NCBI RefSeq assembly: GCF_004193775.1
Contig: NC_041002.1
Coordinates: forward strand, 11,692,485-11,756,484
DNA from: Glycine soja
Taxonomy: Eukaryota > Streptophyta > Magnoliopsida > Fabales > Fabaceae
DNA length: 64,000 nucleotides
Direction: 5' to 3'
The notes below the pieces were generated by a model. The model made no database searches and had not been told where the DNA came from. It was given only the letters and a program-made list of their open reading frames with translations. This document shows positions 1 to 11,489 of the stretch, piece by piece. The stretch's first letter is position 1, and the number at the start of each line of letters is the position of its first letter. The position numbers were made by a program, and so were the translations under genes.

Positions 1-9
1 ATGGGGATA

Positions 10-242
10 CAAAAGAATTCTCAGGTGGTTAGTCCTTTGAACACTTTTGTATAAGGGAATGGGAAGAATCAAAAGAATTCTCAGACTGTGTCGTTTTGAA
101 TTCTTTGACAAGGGAGAAGGGAGACACAAAAGAATTCAGGCGGTTAGTCCTTTGTTCTTTTGGAAAAGGGAGAAGAGAGACACAAAAAGAATTCAGGCAG
201 TTAGTCCTTGGCGAATTCTTTTTGGCAAAGGGAGAAGAGAAT
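10..242. repeat. Tandem repeat, about 58 bp x 4
   Basis: Four diverged copies start near 10, 71, 128 and 187. Each begins with aaaagaattc and most continue with a form of aggcggttagtcctttg, then an A/G-rich tail ending in ggagaagaga. Short ORFs that read through here only follow the repeat and are not supported as genes. Confidence 0.75.
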
Positions 243-547
243 GAAAAGATGAATAACACAAGTTTTCAAGGTTTAGAAAACCAAAAAACTTTAGAAAGCT
301 TTTGGTACAAAGAAGAAGAAGAAGTTCAAAGAGATTCAAGGCATGTAAAGGATTGTATGAAACAAGTGTTCAAGATTGAATGAATGAATGAAAATGCAAA
401 ACAAAGCCTTGCTTTTATAGACTCTTCATGTCTGGTCAAGAAGACAATTTAGAAGAGTTATAACTTTTAGAAAAACTTAAAACCAATTTGAAAAAGTCAA
501 AAACCTTTTGAAGAGTTACATCTTTTGATTTATTTAGAAACAATCAC

Positions 548-790
548 TGGTAATCGATTACCAAATCAGTGTAATTGATTACACAAGGCTTTTATGTGAA
601 AGGATGTGACTCTTCACATTTGAATTTGAATTTCAACATTCAAAAGGCACTGGTAATCGATTACCAAAACATTGTAATCGATTACAACTTTTTGAAATTA
701 ATTGGAACGTTTTAAATTCAATTTAAAAACTTTTTCAAAACAATTTTGCTACTGGTAATCGATTACAACAATCTGGTAATTGATTACCAG
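548..790. repeat. Cluster of six GTAAT[C/T]GATTAC palindromes
   Basis: Six copies of a 12-16 bp near-perfect palindrome (core taatcgatta, variant taattgatta) lie within 243 bp, at about 548, 571, 651, 673, 753 and 774. They are separated by AT-rich spacers. The motif is a hallmark of soybean interspersed repeats in my knowledge and supports the organism call. Any function is unknown. Confidence 0.7.
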
Positions 791-1207
791 AGAGTAAAAA
801 CTCTTTGGTAAACATGTTTTGAAAAAAATCATGTGCTACTCAATTTTTGAGAAAAACTTTTCATACTGATCTCTATTAAGCCTTATCTTGATTCTTGAAT
901 CTTGAATCTTGATCTTATTCTTGAGATCTTGAACCTTGAATCTTGATTCTTGACTCTAAACTTTCTTCTTGAGTCTTGAATTCTTCTTTATTCTTATCTT
1001 GAACTCTTGAATTGTTCTTGATTCACTCTAGTTGTTCTTTGATTGATCTTTGATTCGCTTGAGTTGTTCTTTGATTGATCTTTGAGCTTTTTGTCATCAT
1101 CTTTTGTTATCATCATTGTTATCATCAAAACACCTTTGAATCACCTTTGATTCACCATGAAACTTTGCTTCTACACATTTGTCTTGCTCTTGTGATGGAA
1201 GTATGAA

Positions 1208-2489
1208 GGAATGCACATGGAGATGAAAAATGTTAGCAAATAAAACTTTCATCAAGGCAGAATTACCACACTTCATTCCTCACAAGGCTAGTGTTTCTCT
1301 CAGCGTACAAGTGTCTCGGCTAAGAGTGTTTTTAATTTCCCCAACTGAACTAATATTCCCAACTTTGCACTTCTTCTCAGTTAAGGTAATCATACATTAT
1401 ATTGTGGATCACTAAGGGCTTTTTAGGCTTGTAACGTGACTAGGCTAACAAGAAACTTATGGTTTTTCTTTAGATTCAAAGTTAGGTTCTAAGAGAGCAC
1501 CTACCTCATATTTTTTTTATAACCTATGGCTTTATATTTCACAGCCCCAACTTTCATGTATTTAATTCTTAACAACACACAAAATTTCTTTGGTACATAG
1601 TTGCTATCAGCTTTTTATTTGAACCATACTCTCTCTCTCTCCCTCTCTCTCTCTCTTTTGCAATAGAAACTATAAAAACTGAATTACATTGGTATTGTAG
1701 TAACTGATCACATAATGCAATTTACTCTGGATGTATGTTGTTATTAGTGTTCTTGAAACAAAAATTTTCATCCAAGAATCCTCCTCCCCCAAATTAGGGG
1801 TAAATTTGTCTTAACCCATGCTTTCCTACAATCTAAGATAAGGTAGTTATTAATTTCATTCAAGTTGGGTTTCAAAGACAATTTATTCAGATTAGGCTCA
1901 ATAGGGTGCAAGGGATTTATTCTAGTAATAGGTTGGCTATTTGGCTCAGTGGCTAAGAAAATCAAAACAAGCCCTTGATTATTTCCACCTTATGTATGTA
2001 CTTAACAGTTTAAGAATCATGCAAAATCAGGAAATTAAGGACAATCGTTCTCTCACAGTTATAAGCTCGCACATCTCACCGGACATTTATGAAGTGCTCG
2101 GCTTACATATCATGATTTTTGTTTAGACGTGCTAACCTCTTCACTCTTATGCTTTCAATTCATACTTCATCACTCACAATAATGCCTGCTCACACAAGAA
2201 TCATAATTTTCACAATCATCTTATCAGTATATAGTATATCTCATTTATCAATTCATCCAGAACAAGTCATAAAATTACTGATTTCCTATGTTTTTATCAT
2301 GCAATTTTTTTATTCAATGTCTGAAATAAAATTATTGGAATTAAATTGTTGAATTTAAACTGCATAAAATGAAAATAAAATAAAGAAAAGAAATAACACA
2401 ACTATCCTAAAAAACACACAATGCAATTAACTAAAAGAGAGATAAGGTAAGAAATCATGGGTTTCCTCCCAATAAGCACTTCTTTAATG
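1208..2489. other. Non-coding AT-rich DNA with a (CT)n microsatellite
   Basis: I see no gene here. A CT-rich microsatellite lies at about 1629-1657. Short open frames in this interval have neither family resemblance nor splice or promoter context. Confidence 0.5.
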
Positions 2490-3330
2490 TTATTAGCTTG
2501 ACGAGTCCAATGCCTTCAAGGTGGCATGAAGGTCACATAGAACACATCTTCCTTGCATTTTTTTCCTCTTAGCTAGAGACTCCATGAAACTCATGTATCC
2601 TGAAAATGCCTTCCATATCATTGCAAGAGAAGTGCTAGTGATCAAGGAGAGAATGACACTTAGAGATTTGTCATGTTCTCCATGCCTTTCTTCCTTGACA
2701 ATCAATTGATGAGAAGGGATATTGACTTGGAGAATACTTTCTTGTTGAATTTCTACTTGTGAGCACTTCTCCCATTGTTGTTGTGTTCTCTCCTCACTTT
2801 TTTCTTCATCTTTTTTATCTTGAATCATGCTCTTCTACAAGACTTTCCTCATGAGCTTCAACCTCTACAAAGTTTTCTTCCCTTGTGATCATAAATTTAG
2901 CCACTTCTTTTGCTAGCTTACCAACTTGAATTTCTAGATTTTTAATTATGTGTTGAGTAGATTCATATGTTTCCTTGAGTTGCATCAACAAATTATCAAG
3001 ATTAAAAATTCTTTCTTCTTCATATTGATTATAGGGTTATAACTCTTGCTCCCACCTATAATTTTTCATGGAGTAACTCTTGCCAACCTGACTTTCGAGA
3101 TTTTGAATTGAGTTTTGATTGGATTTGAAGCTAGCTTTGGATGTTTCCATGAATTGCATAAACACATTCTTTAGATTAGAAAGTCTTTTTTCTTCATGTT
3201 GATTGTAAGGGTGTAACTCTTGTCCCCACCAAGAATTTTTCTTTGAGTGCTCTCCTCCACAAAAATCACAATTTACAGATGATAGATGACTCTAACCCCT
3301 AATCATGTGCTTTCAAGATGCTCAGTCCAC
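2490..3330 (-). pseudogene. Ty3/gypsy gag C-terminal remnant
   Basis: Read on the minus strand from about 3290 downward, several frames together resemble the C-terminal part of a plant Ty3/gypsy gag. There is a zinc-knuckle-like CDFCGGEHS, then a Gln/Asn-rich linker (HPYNQHEEKR), then a conserved helix of the form NLENxxxQFMETxxxS followed by QNLESQVGKS. A second diverged copy of the linker and helix follows about 180 bp later (YNQYEEERIFNLDNLLMQL, NLEIQVGKLAKE), so this segment was duplicated internally. The last 111 codons (2493-2828) are open but acidic and Gln-rich with no domain. Frameshifts and stops break the frame and no LTRs are visible. I assign the superfamily with moderate confidence; the exact lineage (Athila-like is plausible) is inference. 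Confidence 0.6.
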
Positions 3331-4200
3331 CTCTTTAAAATATCTTCCATGGATCAAGTTCTTCTGAGATTCCACTCTACAAGCATAGACTCACAAGAAA
3401 AAATATATATTTTTTTGTTTTGTAAAAATGAATATAAGAGTGAAGAAAGAAAAATTGAAAAATAGTTTTTTTTTAAAAATAAAAATAAAAAGTTAAAAGA
3501 TAAATTTGATTGCTTTAAAATTGGAATATGCAAACAACCAAGTACGAAGGCAACGACACCAAAAACTTGTTAACTCGTTGGTAAGTGCACCAATTTGTCT
3601 AAAGTAGTAAAGTACTCGAAAGTCCGAGTATTGAATCCACATTGAATTTCTTTGTACTTGGATTGATGCAAACCCAATTTACAAGCAAGAGATAAGAAAT
3701 TTAAATGTAAAATTTGAAGAAAGTAAGAGAGAGGAAGGATAAGAAATTTAAAATAGAAGATTAGGAGATAATATAAAAACTAAAGAGATAAGAGATTAAA
3801 GTAAAAAATAAGAAATGTAGAAGATAAAATAGATAAGATAATAAAAATAAAAGATAAAGATAATGATAAAAAAATGAATTCAGAATTTAAAATATGTTGG
3901 GGCCTAACTACCCTTTACACTCAACCCTGGTCCCTCACGATGAAACTTATCTATTCTCTCCCTCTCAAATGCCCTACCAAAGATAGAATAGTAAATCGCA
4001 TGAAGCATGAAGATGTATGCAGAGACAAAACAAAGTCACTTTTTTATTTTTTATCATAATGTATACTGATAATTTCAAAATTTGAGTTAATTTCTTCTGG
4101 GGCTTTGAAGGATGTTAGTGAGAAAGAGAAGTTAGGGTTACAGAAGGGTATTTTTGTCGTTTGTGGGTGCAGGAAGAAAAAAAAGGTGGTGCGGAAAGCA
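3331..4200. other. A-rich non-coding DNA, probable retroelement remnant
   Basis: Long runs of aagataag/ataaaag (about 3700-3880) are flanked by a stretch at 3570-3660 (ggtaagtgcaccaatttgtc ...) that I recognise as a common legume repeat. It is probably the continuation of the decayed gypsy element to the left. No gene is supported. Confidence 0.45.
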
Positions 4201-4285
4201 AAAGCCTAAAGTTGTTTTTGTTTAGCCCAAAAAAAGCCCAAAAGCACTACCAAAAATTAAAACCCTAACCCTAAATCCTAAATGG
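4200..4285 (+). promoter_or_regulatory. Promoter-like segment with telo-box and GCCCA elements
   Basis: Two GCCCA-type elements (tttagcccaaaaaaagccca, about 4220-4240) are followed by a double telo-box, aaaccctaaccctaa, at about 4260. The same elements in this order mark many plant promoters for ribosomal-protein and other translation-related genes. An ATG follows at 4283. Motif presence is direct observation; promoter activity is inference. Confidence 0.5.
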
Positions 4286-6200
4286 CCATGTGTACTCTCG
4301 TCGTGTATAAAGATGAGGACGCTGCCTTTGCAAATGAAAACCAATTGTGCTGCAGCGGTGACCTTTCTCTACCTTTTTTCTATGTTGTTTTCTTTCAATT
4401 TTTATTAGGTCTTTCAGCAAATGATTGTTAATATGATGCACCATGTAGCCCCTTGCATCTTCTAGTTTTAGTTGCAAGGAAATCACGAGTTAAGGTTGTC
4501 CAGGTGCTAAATCTAGCCACGGCAAATAAAATTCATGTTTTTGGGTGTGTTTTATTCGCCCAATTTGCAATTTTTTTGCCGCGAAATTGTTTTGTTACGC
4601 AGTACTGGGTGGTTAAAATGATTGATACCAGTGAATAAGTAAAGCAAAATGATGAAGCCAAAACTTTTCTGAAACTGATGAGGATATCTTGTGTTTCATA
4701 TGGTCTTCAAAGTTCTCTGATTGCTTTGCTTTTGTTGTTGTAATTAGGGTTGGTTCAATGATTCATTTATTTGTTCTTTTTTATTCCCTTTGTGCTTGTG
4801 TGATTATGGGGGTTTCAAGTGTTATTGTTTGTATTAGATGGTTAGTACCGAGTTTGCTGCATTATGTTGGTTCAAAAAAATATTTATTTTTGGTAGATAT
4901 AGCTTTTGATGCTGTGAATATTCTGGTTTTGTTTCAGCTATAATGTTTCTATAGACAAGGGGAAAAACCAAGGAAAGGAATTGATAGAATGACGAGCAAA
5001 GTGATGAGGTCTTAATATCTGAATATGATGTGGATTCCTAATTTCAAATGGTCTTCAAAATTCTCGGATTGCTTTGCTGGATTTGCCATTATCAATTGTG
5101 TTTTTTTTTCCACCGAGGTTTTATTTTTCATGATATGAAGAGGAATCAAATTCTAATGGGAGTAATCGGTTATGTATCACCAGTTACTACGTTCCCCTTT
5201 TCTCCATTTGAATTTGACTTCCCTTTTGATTGTTTACGTTAGGGTCCTTCTCCAAACAGATTTGTATATAGTGTACATTAGCCTAAGTTTGTTTTAGATT
5301 ACTTCAATCAACATGATGTTCTTGGGAAATTTAATTGATTGTGTTAGATGTTCATCTATTAAAATTTACATTTGCACCCTGTTTTGATAAATGATTTAGG
5401 ATAGAGTTATGTTAGTGCCACTTTACACCCACAGCAAAGAACAAGTTGCTTTAAAACTTTCATCTTTTTAAAAAGAAATTTATGTAAAAAGTTTGTGATT
5501 TCATGTGGGCATAAATGTCTTTCATCTCCTGGCAGTTGAGACTCTTACTACTGAAGAAATAAAGGAATTAACTGAACACAAGCACACCAAATTTTTTAAT
5601 CTGATTTGCATCAATCTGTCAGATTATACGAGCATGGTGCAACAAAAAAATTCTTTCTTCCCTGGTTTTTTCTTGCTTTATTTGTCTTTATAAATTGGCA
5701 GGTGAAATAGAATTAGGGCAGGACATGTAGGAAGCTGCATGGTTGTTAATTTTATTGCAATGATTGAAGTAGTGTGCTCAAGTAATTTTTGTTCAACAAT
5801 TGTTTTTTCATGACATCTTGCACTCTGAGAATTTAAGATGCCATCTTCCAATGACTTTGTCCTGATTTACCGTGACTTTCTCTTTTGAAAGCTTGACACT
5901 GTTTTGAGAGAGAGGCTATCTCAAGTTCTTGGGGTTAGTTAAAGTCCGTCAAATTACTTGTCTTGTGCCTTTTTATTTTGTGGTCAATGATGATAAATAT
6001 AATCCCAGCTCTATGAGATCTTCACCATTGCAAGGTCTGGGAATAGATTTGTTCATATTTGTCTGAGGCACCACCTCTCAAAGTTCATGTACATTTTATT
6101 TAAATGTTCTATTGCCGGAAATGTGATATTTTTAAAACAAGTTTGACCATTTTTGTTTGAACCTGTTATGTGAAATTGCAATTCGTTTTTGTTGTGTGCC
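4283..6200 (+). other. Possible remnant of a split host gene, unidentified
   Basis: Downstream of the telo-box promoter, an ATG at 4283 opens 48 codons (MAMCTLVVYKDEDAAFA...) to a stop at 4427-4429. A possible splice donor (ggtgacc) sits inside this frame. Further coding-like islands appear at about 5530-5590 (TTEEIKELTEHKHT), 5890-5935 (DTVLRERLSQVLG) and 6005-6055 (LYEIFTIARSGNRFV), separated by T-rich intron-like DNA. A 37-bp segment (atggtcttcaaagttctctgattgctttgct and its variant) occurs twice, at about 4698 and 5048, suggesting a duplicated exon piece. I do not recognise the protein. It may be a real spliced gene of low conservation or a pseudogene; the hAT insertion begins just to its right. 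Confidence 0.3.
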
Positions 6201-6377
6201 TCGTTTTAATCAAGTTAGAGCAAATCCGCTCTAACCTGCAATTTGTGAAATTATAATTATATGTAACTGAATTGAAGAAATTATAAAGAATTACCAATAT
6301 AATTAAAAATAATTACTTCAATTCGCTTTAACCTTCAATTCATATTTCTCTTTCATTTGTTGAAAGAAATGATTAGG

Positions 6378-6797
6378 TGATCGAAACAATGATAATAATT
6401 CATCATTACCAGGACAGTTAATTCATCATACCTCTAGTGGTCCCAGAGTTTGGAAAGTATACTCCAGAAGGGGTAAAAATGGGATTTAAGACTCATTTAG
6501 TTAGCAATCATGAGATGGCACGAAAGAGGGGGGCAGTATGTTTTCACAATATAAGGAACAATCATTAGAGAGAATAGGGGGGAAATTTGGCATAGGGGGG
6601 AAATTTGGCAGTTAGATCTAGAGGGAATGAAGAGGATATTCTAGTATCCTATAGGAGCGTAGCTCTGGGCCCATTTTGGGATTGACACATTCCATTCTCT
6701 GTACACGTTTCCATTTTTCAACAATAAAGCTATCTTTCCTCATATTTTCATAATTGTTTTACTGCTACATTGATTATTGTTCTGTTAGTTCGTATCA
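6378..6797 (+). repeat. 5' LTR of the chromovirus
   Basis: 420 bp, aligning along its length with the 402-bp 3' LTR. The 18-bp difference is explained by a tandem duplication near 6577-6618, where a gggggaaatttggc-type unit occurs twice, against once in the 3' LTR. Scattered substitutions separate the two LTRs, so the insertion is not very recent. Confidence 0.93.
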
Positions 6798-6800
6798 AAC

Positions 6801-6820
6801 TGGTCCGACCTGTCGGATTC
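6801..6820 (+). promoter_or_regulatory. Primer binding site, tRNA-Tyr type
   Basis: The sequence tggtccgacctgtcggattc lies 3 bp after the 5' LTR. Its complement ends ...AGGTCGGACCA. That matches the 3' acceptor strand of plant tRNA-Tyr, whose 5' strand begins CCGACCT, with one apparent mismatch in the T-stem region. The match is from my memory of the tRNA and should be confirmed by alignment. Most plant gypsy and copia elements use initiator tRNA-Met instead. Confidence 0.7.
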
Positions 6821-6840
6821 ATCATTATCGGAGCCAGTGA

Positions 6841-9800
6841 ATGCCCCCGAAGAAGGTTAAGATGGATGCGAAGGTAGTGGTGTTAGGAGAGATGTCGGAG
6901 GTAAAGTCGACGTTAAAAGACGTTCAGAATGCGGTGAAGACTAGCCATGAAAGTCTCATGGCCATGTTTGAGCGGTGTCTAGGGAAGGCGATGCTGGAAG
7001 GAGAAGGTAGTGTGAGTGGGAAGGGGAATTCCTCCGGATCCGGGCTTCACAACCTTAGTCGTGATGCATTGTCAGATTTTTGTCAATCCATAAAAAGGTA
7101 GAGCTACCGTCCTTCAACGGCGAAGATCCCGCTGGGTGGATTTCACGTGCGGAGGTGTATTTTCGTGTTCAGGGGACGCTACCGGAGTTGAAAGTGAGTC
7201 TAGCTCAGTTATGTATGGAGGGAGCTACGATTCATTTCTTCAATTCTCTGGTCGGAGAAGATGAAGGCTTGTCGTGGGAGAAGTTGAAGGAATCACTGTT
7301 GGCCAGATATGGGGGTCATGGCGACAGTGACATATATGAACAATTAACAGGGCTTAAACAGAGTGGGACGGTGGAAGAATATATCACCGAATTTGAGTAT
7401 ATCGTGGCTCAGATTCTGAAATTGCCTGATAAGCAATTTTTGGGGTATTTTCTTCATGGGTTGAAGGCGGAGATTAGAGGATGAGTTCGCAGTTTCATAG
7501 CTATGGGGGAAATGAGTCGCGCAAGGTTGTTATAGGTGACGCGTGCGGTAGAGAAGGAGGTCTGTGGAGAAAATGGGTCGTCTAGTAGGAGAGGGCTCAG
7601 ATTTGGAAGCGGGTCACACCGACCCGGAACTCATGGAGAGGGTCGAGGACTTTCAGATTGGGTTTTAGTGAAGAATAGAGAAGGTGGAATGAATGGGGTT
7701 TCTAAAAGTAATCCTATTGGGCCTAGAGATGAAAGAGCGGCCCATGGCGATAAGAGAAGGTATGGGCCTCGTGATTGTGGGTTTCAACACTTATCTTATC
7801 AGGAATTGATAGATAGGAAACAAAAGGGGCTTTGCTTCAAATGTAAGGGGCCTTTCTCTCCTACACATCAATGTCCCGATAAACACCTTCGGATCCTTCT
7901 TGTTGATGACAGTGATACAGAGGAGTTAGAGGGCCAAGTTCTGGCGATCGAAGTGAATGAGGCGGAGGACGATGAGATGGGAGAGATGAGTCTGATGCAT
8001 TTGGATCAGATGGCTAATCACGCTCCCCAAGTTATACGTTTCCAAGGTGAGATCAAAGGAGTTCCGGTGCTGGTGTTGGTAGACAGCTGGGCGACGCATA
8101 ACTTCATCTCTCAGAAGTTGGTAAGCAAGATGGATTGGCCCATGGAGGAGACTTCACAAATGCGAATCAGGTTGGGTGATGGGTTTCAAACCATGACTCG
8201 AGGAGTTTGCAGAGGGGTGGAATTGAAGATTGGAGGATTCGGAATTCAAGCAGATATGCATCTGTTTGAGTTAGGGGGAATTGATGTTGTGTTGGGAATA
8301 GAGTGGCTGAACACTCTTGGATATATGATTATGAATTGGAAGAAGCAACTCATGAGTTTTTGGAGTAATAAAGAGTGGGTTACATTACAGGGCTTAGGGA
8401 GCACCAAAGAAACCATGGTGGCTCTGCAGAGTATTTTGGTGAAGCCTAAGCAGTGGAGAGAGAAGAAGTTAGGGAGTATAGAGAAACAGGAGAGTGGAGC
8501 AAAAGAGAGCCATTTGTCTCAACTACAGAAGGAAAGGTTGGGTCAATTATTACACAATTCTGTTTCGGTGTTTGCAGAGCCTAAGGGGCTACCTCCAATC
8601 AGAGACAAGGAACATACCATTAAGCTAGTCGAAGGAGCAAGTCCGGTGAATGTAAGGCCCTATAGGTATCCTCATCATCACAAAGATGAGATTGAGAAAC
8701 AAATCAAAGAGATGCTGGCTACAGGAATAATCAGGAACAACACCAGCTCTTTCTCTAGTCCGGTAATATTGGTGAAGAAGAAGGATAGTTCGTGGTGAAT
8801 GTGCATAGATTACAGGGCCTTAAACAAGGTAACCATCCTGAATAAGTTCCCAATACCTGTTATAGAAGAGTTGTTAGACGAGTTGCACGGTGCTAGATTC
8901 TTTTCCAAATTAGACTTGAAATCGGGATATCATCAAGTAAGTGTCAAAGAAGAAGATGTATACAAGACAGCCTTTCGTACTCATGAGGGGCACTATGAAT
9001 TCCTAGTAATGCCTTTTGGCCTTATGAATGCACCCTCCACATTCAAAAGCCTCATGAACGAAGTGTTTAAACCCATGCTTAGAAAATACGTGTTGGTGTT
9101 CTTCGATGATATCTTAGTATACAGTGCTGATTGGGAGTCCCATTTGCAACATTTACAAACTGTGTTGCAAGTTTTAGAGGACAATGTATTAGTAGCAAAC
9201 AAGAAAAAATGCTTATTTGCTCAGAAAACCATTGAATATTTGGGGCATGTCATATCCCAAGAGGGAGTCGCTGTGGATCCTAATAAGGTAGTCAGTGTGA
9301 CCCAATGGCCTACACCTAAGAATGTGAAGGGAGTTAGAGGTTTCTTAGGGCTGACTGGGTACTACAGAAAATTTATCAAAGACTATGGGAGGATAGCTAA
9401 ACCGTTAACGAAGTTAACAAAGAAAGACGGGTTTAAGTGGGGGAATGAAACTCAAAGAGCTTTTGAAGAATTGAAAGAGAAGCGCACTACAGCACCTGTC
9501 CTGGCTCTACCTGACTTTAGTAAGACATTTGTAATTGAGTGTGATGCCTCTGGGAGTGGTATAGGGGCAATTTTATTGCAAGACAAACGATCGATAGCTT
9601 ACTTTAGTAAGGCGTTGGGAGTACGAAATCTGTCCAAGTCGGCATATGAGAAAGAGCTTATGGCATTGGGCTTGGCTATACAACATTGGAGACCTTACCT
9701 CATTGGCAGGAAATTTATTGTGTCCATTGACCAAAAAAGCTTGAAGCAACTGTTGCAGCAGAGAATATCCACTGCAGAGCAGCAAAACTGGGCTGCAAAA

Positions 9801-11489
9801 CTACTTGGTTATGACTTTGAGGTTGTTTATAAGCAAGGCAAACTGAATAGAGGAGCGGATGCCTTGTCCAGAATGCACGAAGGAATGGAGTTGAGGAGTA
9901 TTACCTCTTTTCTGCAGTGGGATCAGACACAATTAATGAAGGAGGAGGTGCAGAATGATGAGTAATTACATAAAGTAATAGCTGAACTATCACATGATCC
10001 AGTTTCCCGACTTGGATATGTCTACAAACAGGGAGTTTTACTGTATGATGGGAGACTAGTCCTTTCAAGACATTCAGCCATGATTCCTACATTATTGAAA
10101 GAGTTCCATAGTACTCCACAAGGAGCGCATTCGTGTTTCTACAAGACATATAGAAGGCTGGCGGCAAATGTTTATTGGGTGGGAATGAAGGGAGTAGTGC
10201 AGGAATTTGTTAGAAGTTGTGATGTGTGCCAAAGGCAAAAATATTTAGCGTCTTCACCAGGGGGCTTGCTGCAGCCTTTGCCCATACCTGAACGCATTTG
10301 GGAAGACATTTCTATGGATTTCATCATCGGCTTGCCGAAATCCAAGGGGTATGAAGCCATTTTTGTAGTAGTAGATAGGTTGTCTAAATATTGTCACTTC
10401 ATTCCTCTTAAACATCCGTATACTGCTAGAAGTTTGGCTGAGATTTTTAGTAAGGAAGTAGTCAAGTTGCATGGGATACCCATGTCTATAGTGAGTGATA
10501 GAGATCCCATTTTCATGAGTAATTTTTGGAGAGAATTGTTTAAGGCCCAGGGAACTCAACTCAAGATGAGCTCGTCCTATCACCCGGAATCCGATGACCA
10601 AACAGAGGTAGTTAACCGGTGTTTAGAGACGTACCTTAGATGCTTCATCTCTGATCAGCCCAAGACTTGGATGTCATGGCTACATTGGGCTGAATACTGG
10701 TTCAATACGTCATTTCATACTACTACAGAGTATACCCCTTTTGAACTAGTCTATGGTAGACCTCCTCCTGTGATGAGTAGATGGGTTCAAGGGGAAACAA
10801 GGGTTGAAGCAGTACAGAGGGACTTAATAGAACGGGATGAGGCAATCAGACAGTTGAGAAGCCATTTGCTCAGAGCACAAGATAGAATGAAAGCTCAGGC
10901 TGATAAGAAGAGAAGTGATAGGAGTTTTGAAATAGGAGAATGGGTCTTTCTTAAGTTGAGAACACATAGGCAAAATTCTGTGGTTACCCGAATTAATGCT
11001 AAACTTGCTGCTAGATACTATGGACCTTACCCTATTACAGAGAGAATTGGAGCTGTCGCCTACAAATTGAGATTACCAACAAGTTCCAGAGTTCATCCTG
11101 TGTTTCATGTTTCATTATTAAAAAGAGCCGTGGGATAGTACCATGAGAATGAAGAGCTGCCAGACCTTATGGCAGGAGAGCAGGAAGAGGAGTTTGAACC
11201 TGAAGCGGTGCTGGCTGTGAGGAGGGTACAGAAGCAGGGTGAAGAGGTGAAACAATTACTTATCCATGGGAAGGGGAAGACAGTAGAGGAAGCTACTTGG
11301 GAGGACTATGTCATGTTCAAAAGTCAATTTCCTCAATTCAACCTTGAGGACAAGGTTGCAGCTGAAGAGGGGAGTATTGATAGAAACAATGATAATAATT
11401 CATCATTACCAGGACAGTTAATTCATCATACCTCTAGTGGTTCCAGAGTTTGGAAAGTATACTCCAAAAGGGGTAAAAAAGGGATTTAA
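6841..11489 (+). pseudogene. Chromovirus Gag-Pol polyprotein, disrupted
   Basis: One long gag-pol frame starts with MPPKKVK at 6841. It is broken by a single-base frameshift around 7080-7100 and by in-frame stops at 7482 (TGA), 7533 (TAG), 8796 (TGA), 9963 (TAA) and 11136 (TAG). Domains in order: gag (about 7080-7530); zinc knuckle CFKCKGPFSPTHQC near 7833; aspartic protease near 8080, reading DSWATHNF where the family has DSGATHNF, so the catalytic glycine is lost; reverse transcriptase 8640-9300 with FFDD at about 9100; RNase H with ECDASGSG near 9540; integrase with the HHCC finger at 10090-10230 and catalytic D, D, E near 10315, 10495 and 10604. A chromodomain-like tail (TWEDYVMF, FNLEDKV) follows at about 11200-11360. 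The frame's last codons, to 11489, lie inside the 3' LTR. Two of the stops are TGA in arginine-rich contexts, as expected from CGA decay. Confidence 0.93.
11364..11377 (+). other. Polypurine tract of the chromovirus
   Basis: The purine-rich gaagaggggagtat runs directly into the TG of the 3' LTR at 11378. This is the expected place for plus-strand priming. It also falls inside the gag-pol frame. Confidence 0.7.

Larger units (their letters stand above)
1..1207. repeat. Interspersed repeat, probably retroelement-derived, legume-specific
   Basis: No convincing coding region is present. The block combines tandem 58-bp units at its left end, a cluster of ATCGAT-centred palindromes, and a TTGAATC/CTTGATT-rich stretch (about 880-1090) in which a unit of about 30 bp containing gttgttctttgattgatc is repeated twice. 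This mixture is what I associate with the untranslated or LTR parts of soybean retrotransposons. The left end is cut by the window, so the element cannot be delimited or named. Confidence 0.5.

Noticed and set aside
4258..4275. Interstitial telomere array
   Set aside because: Only two ccctaa units are present, which fits a telo-box promoter element.
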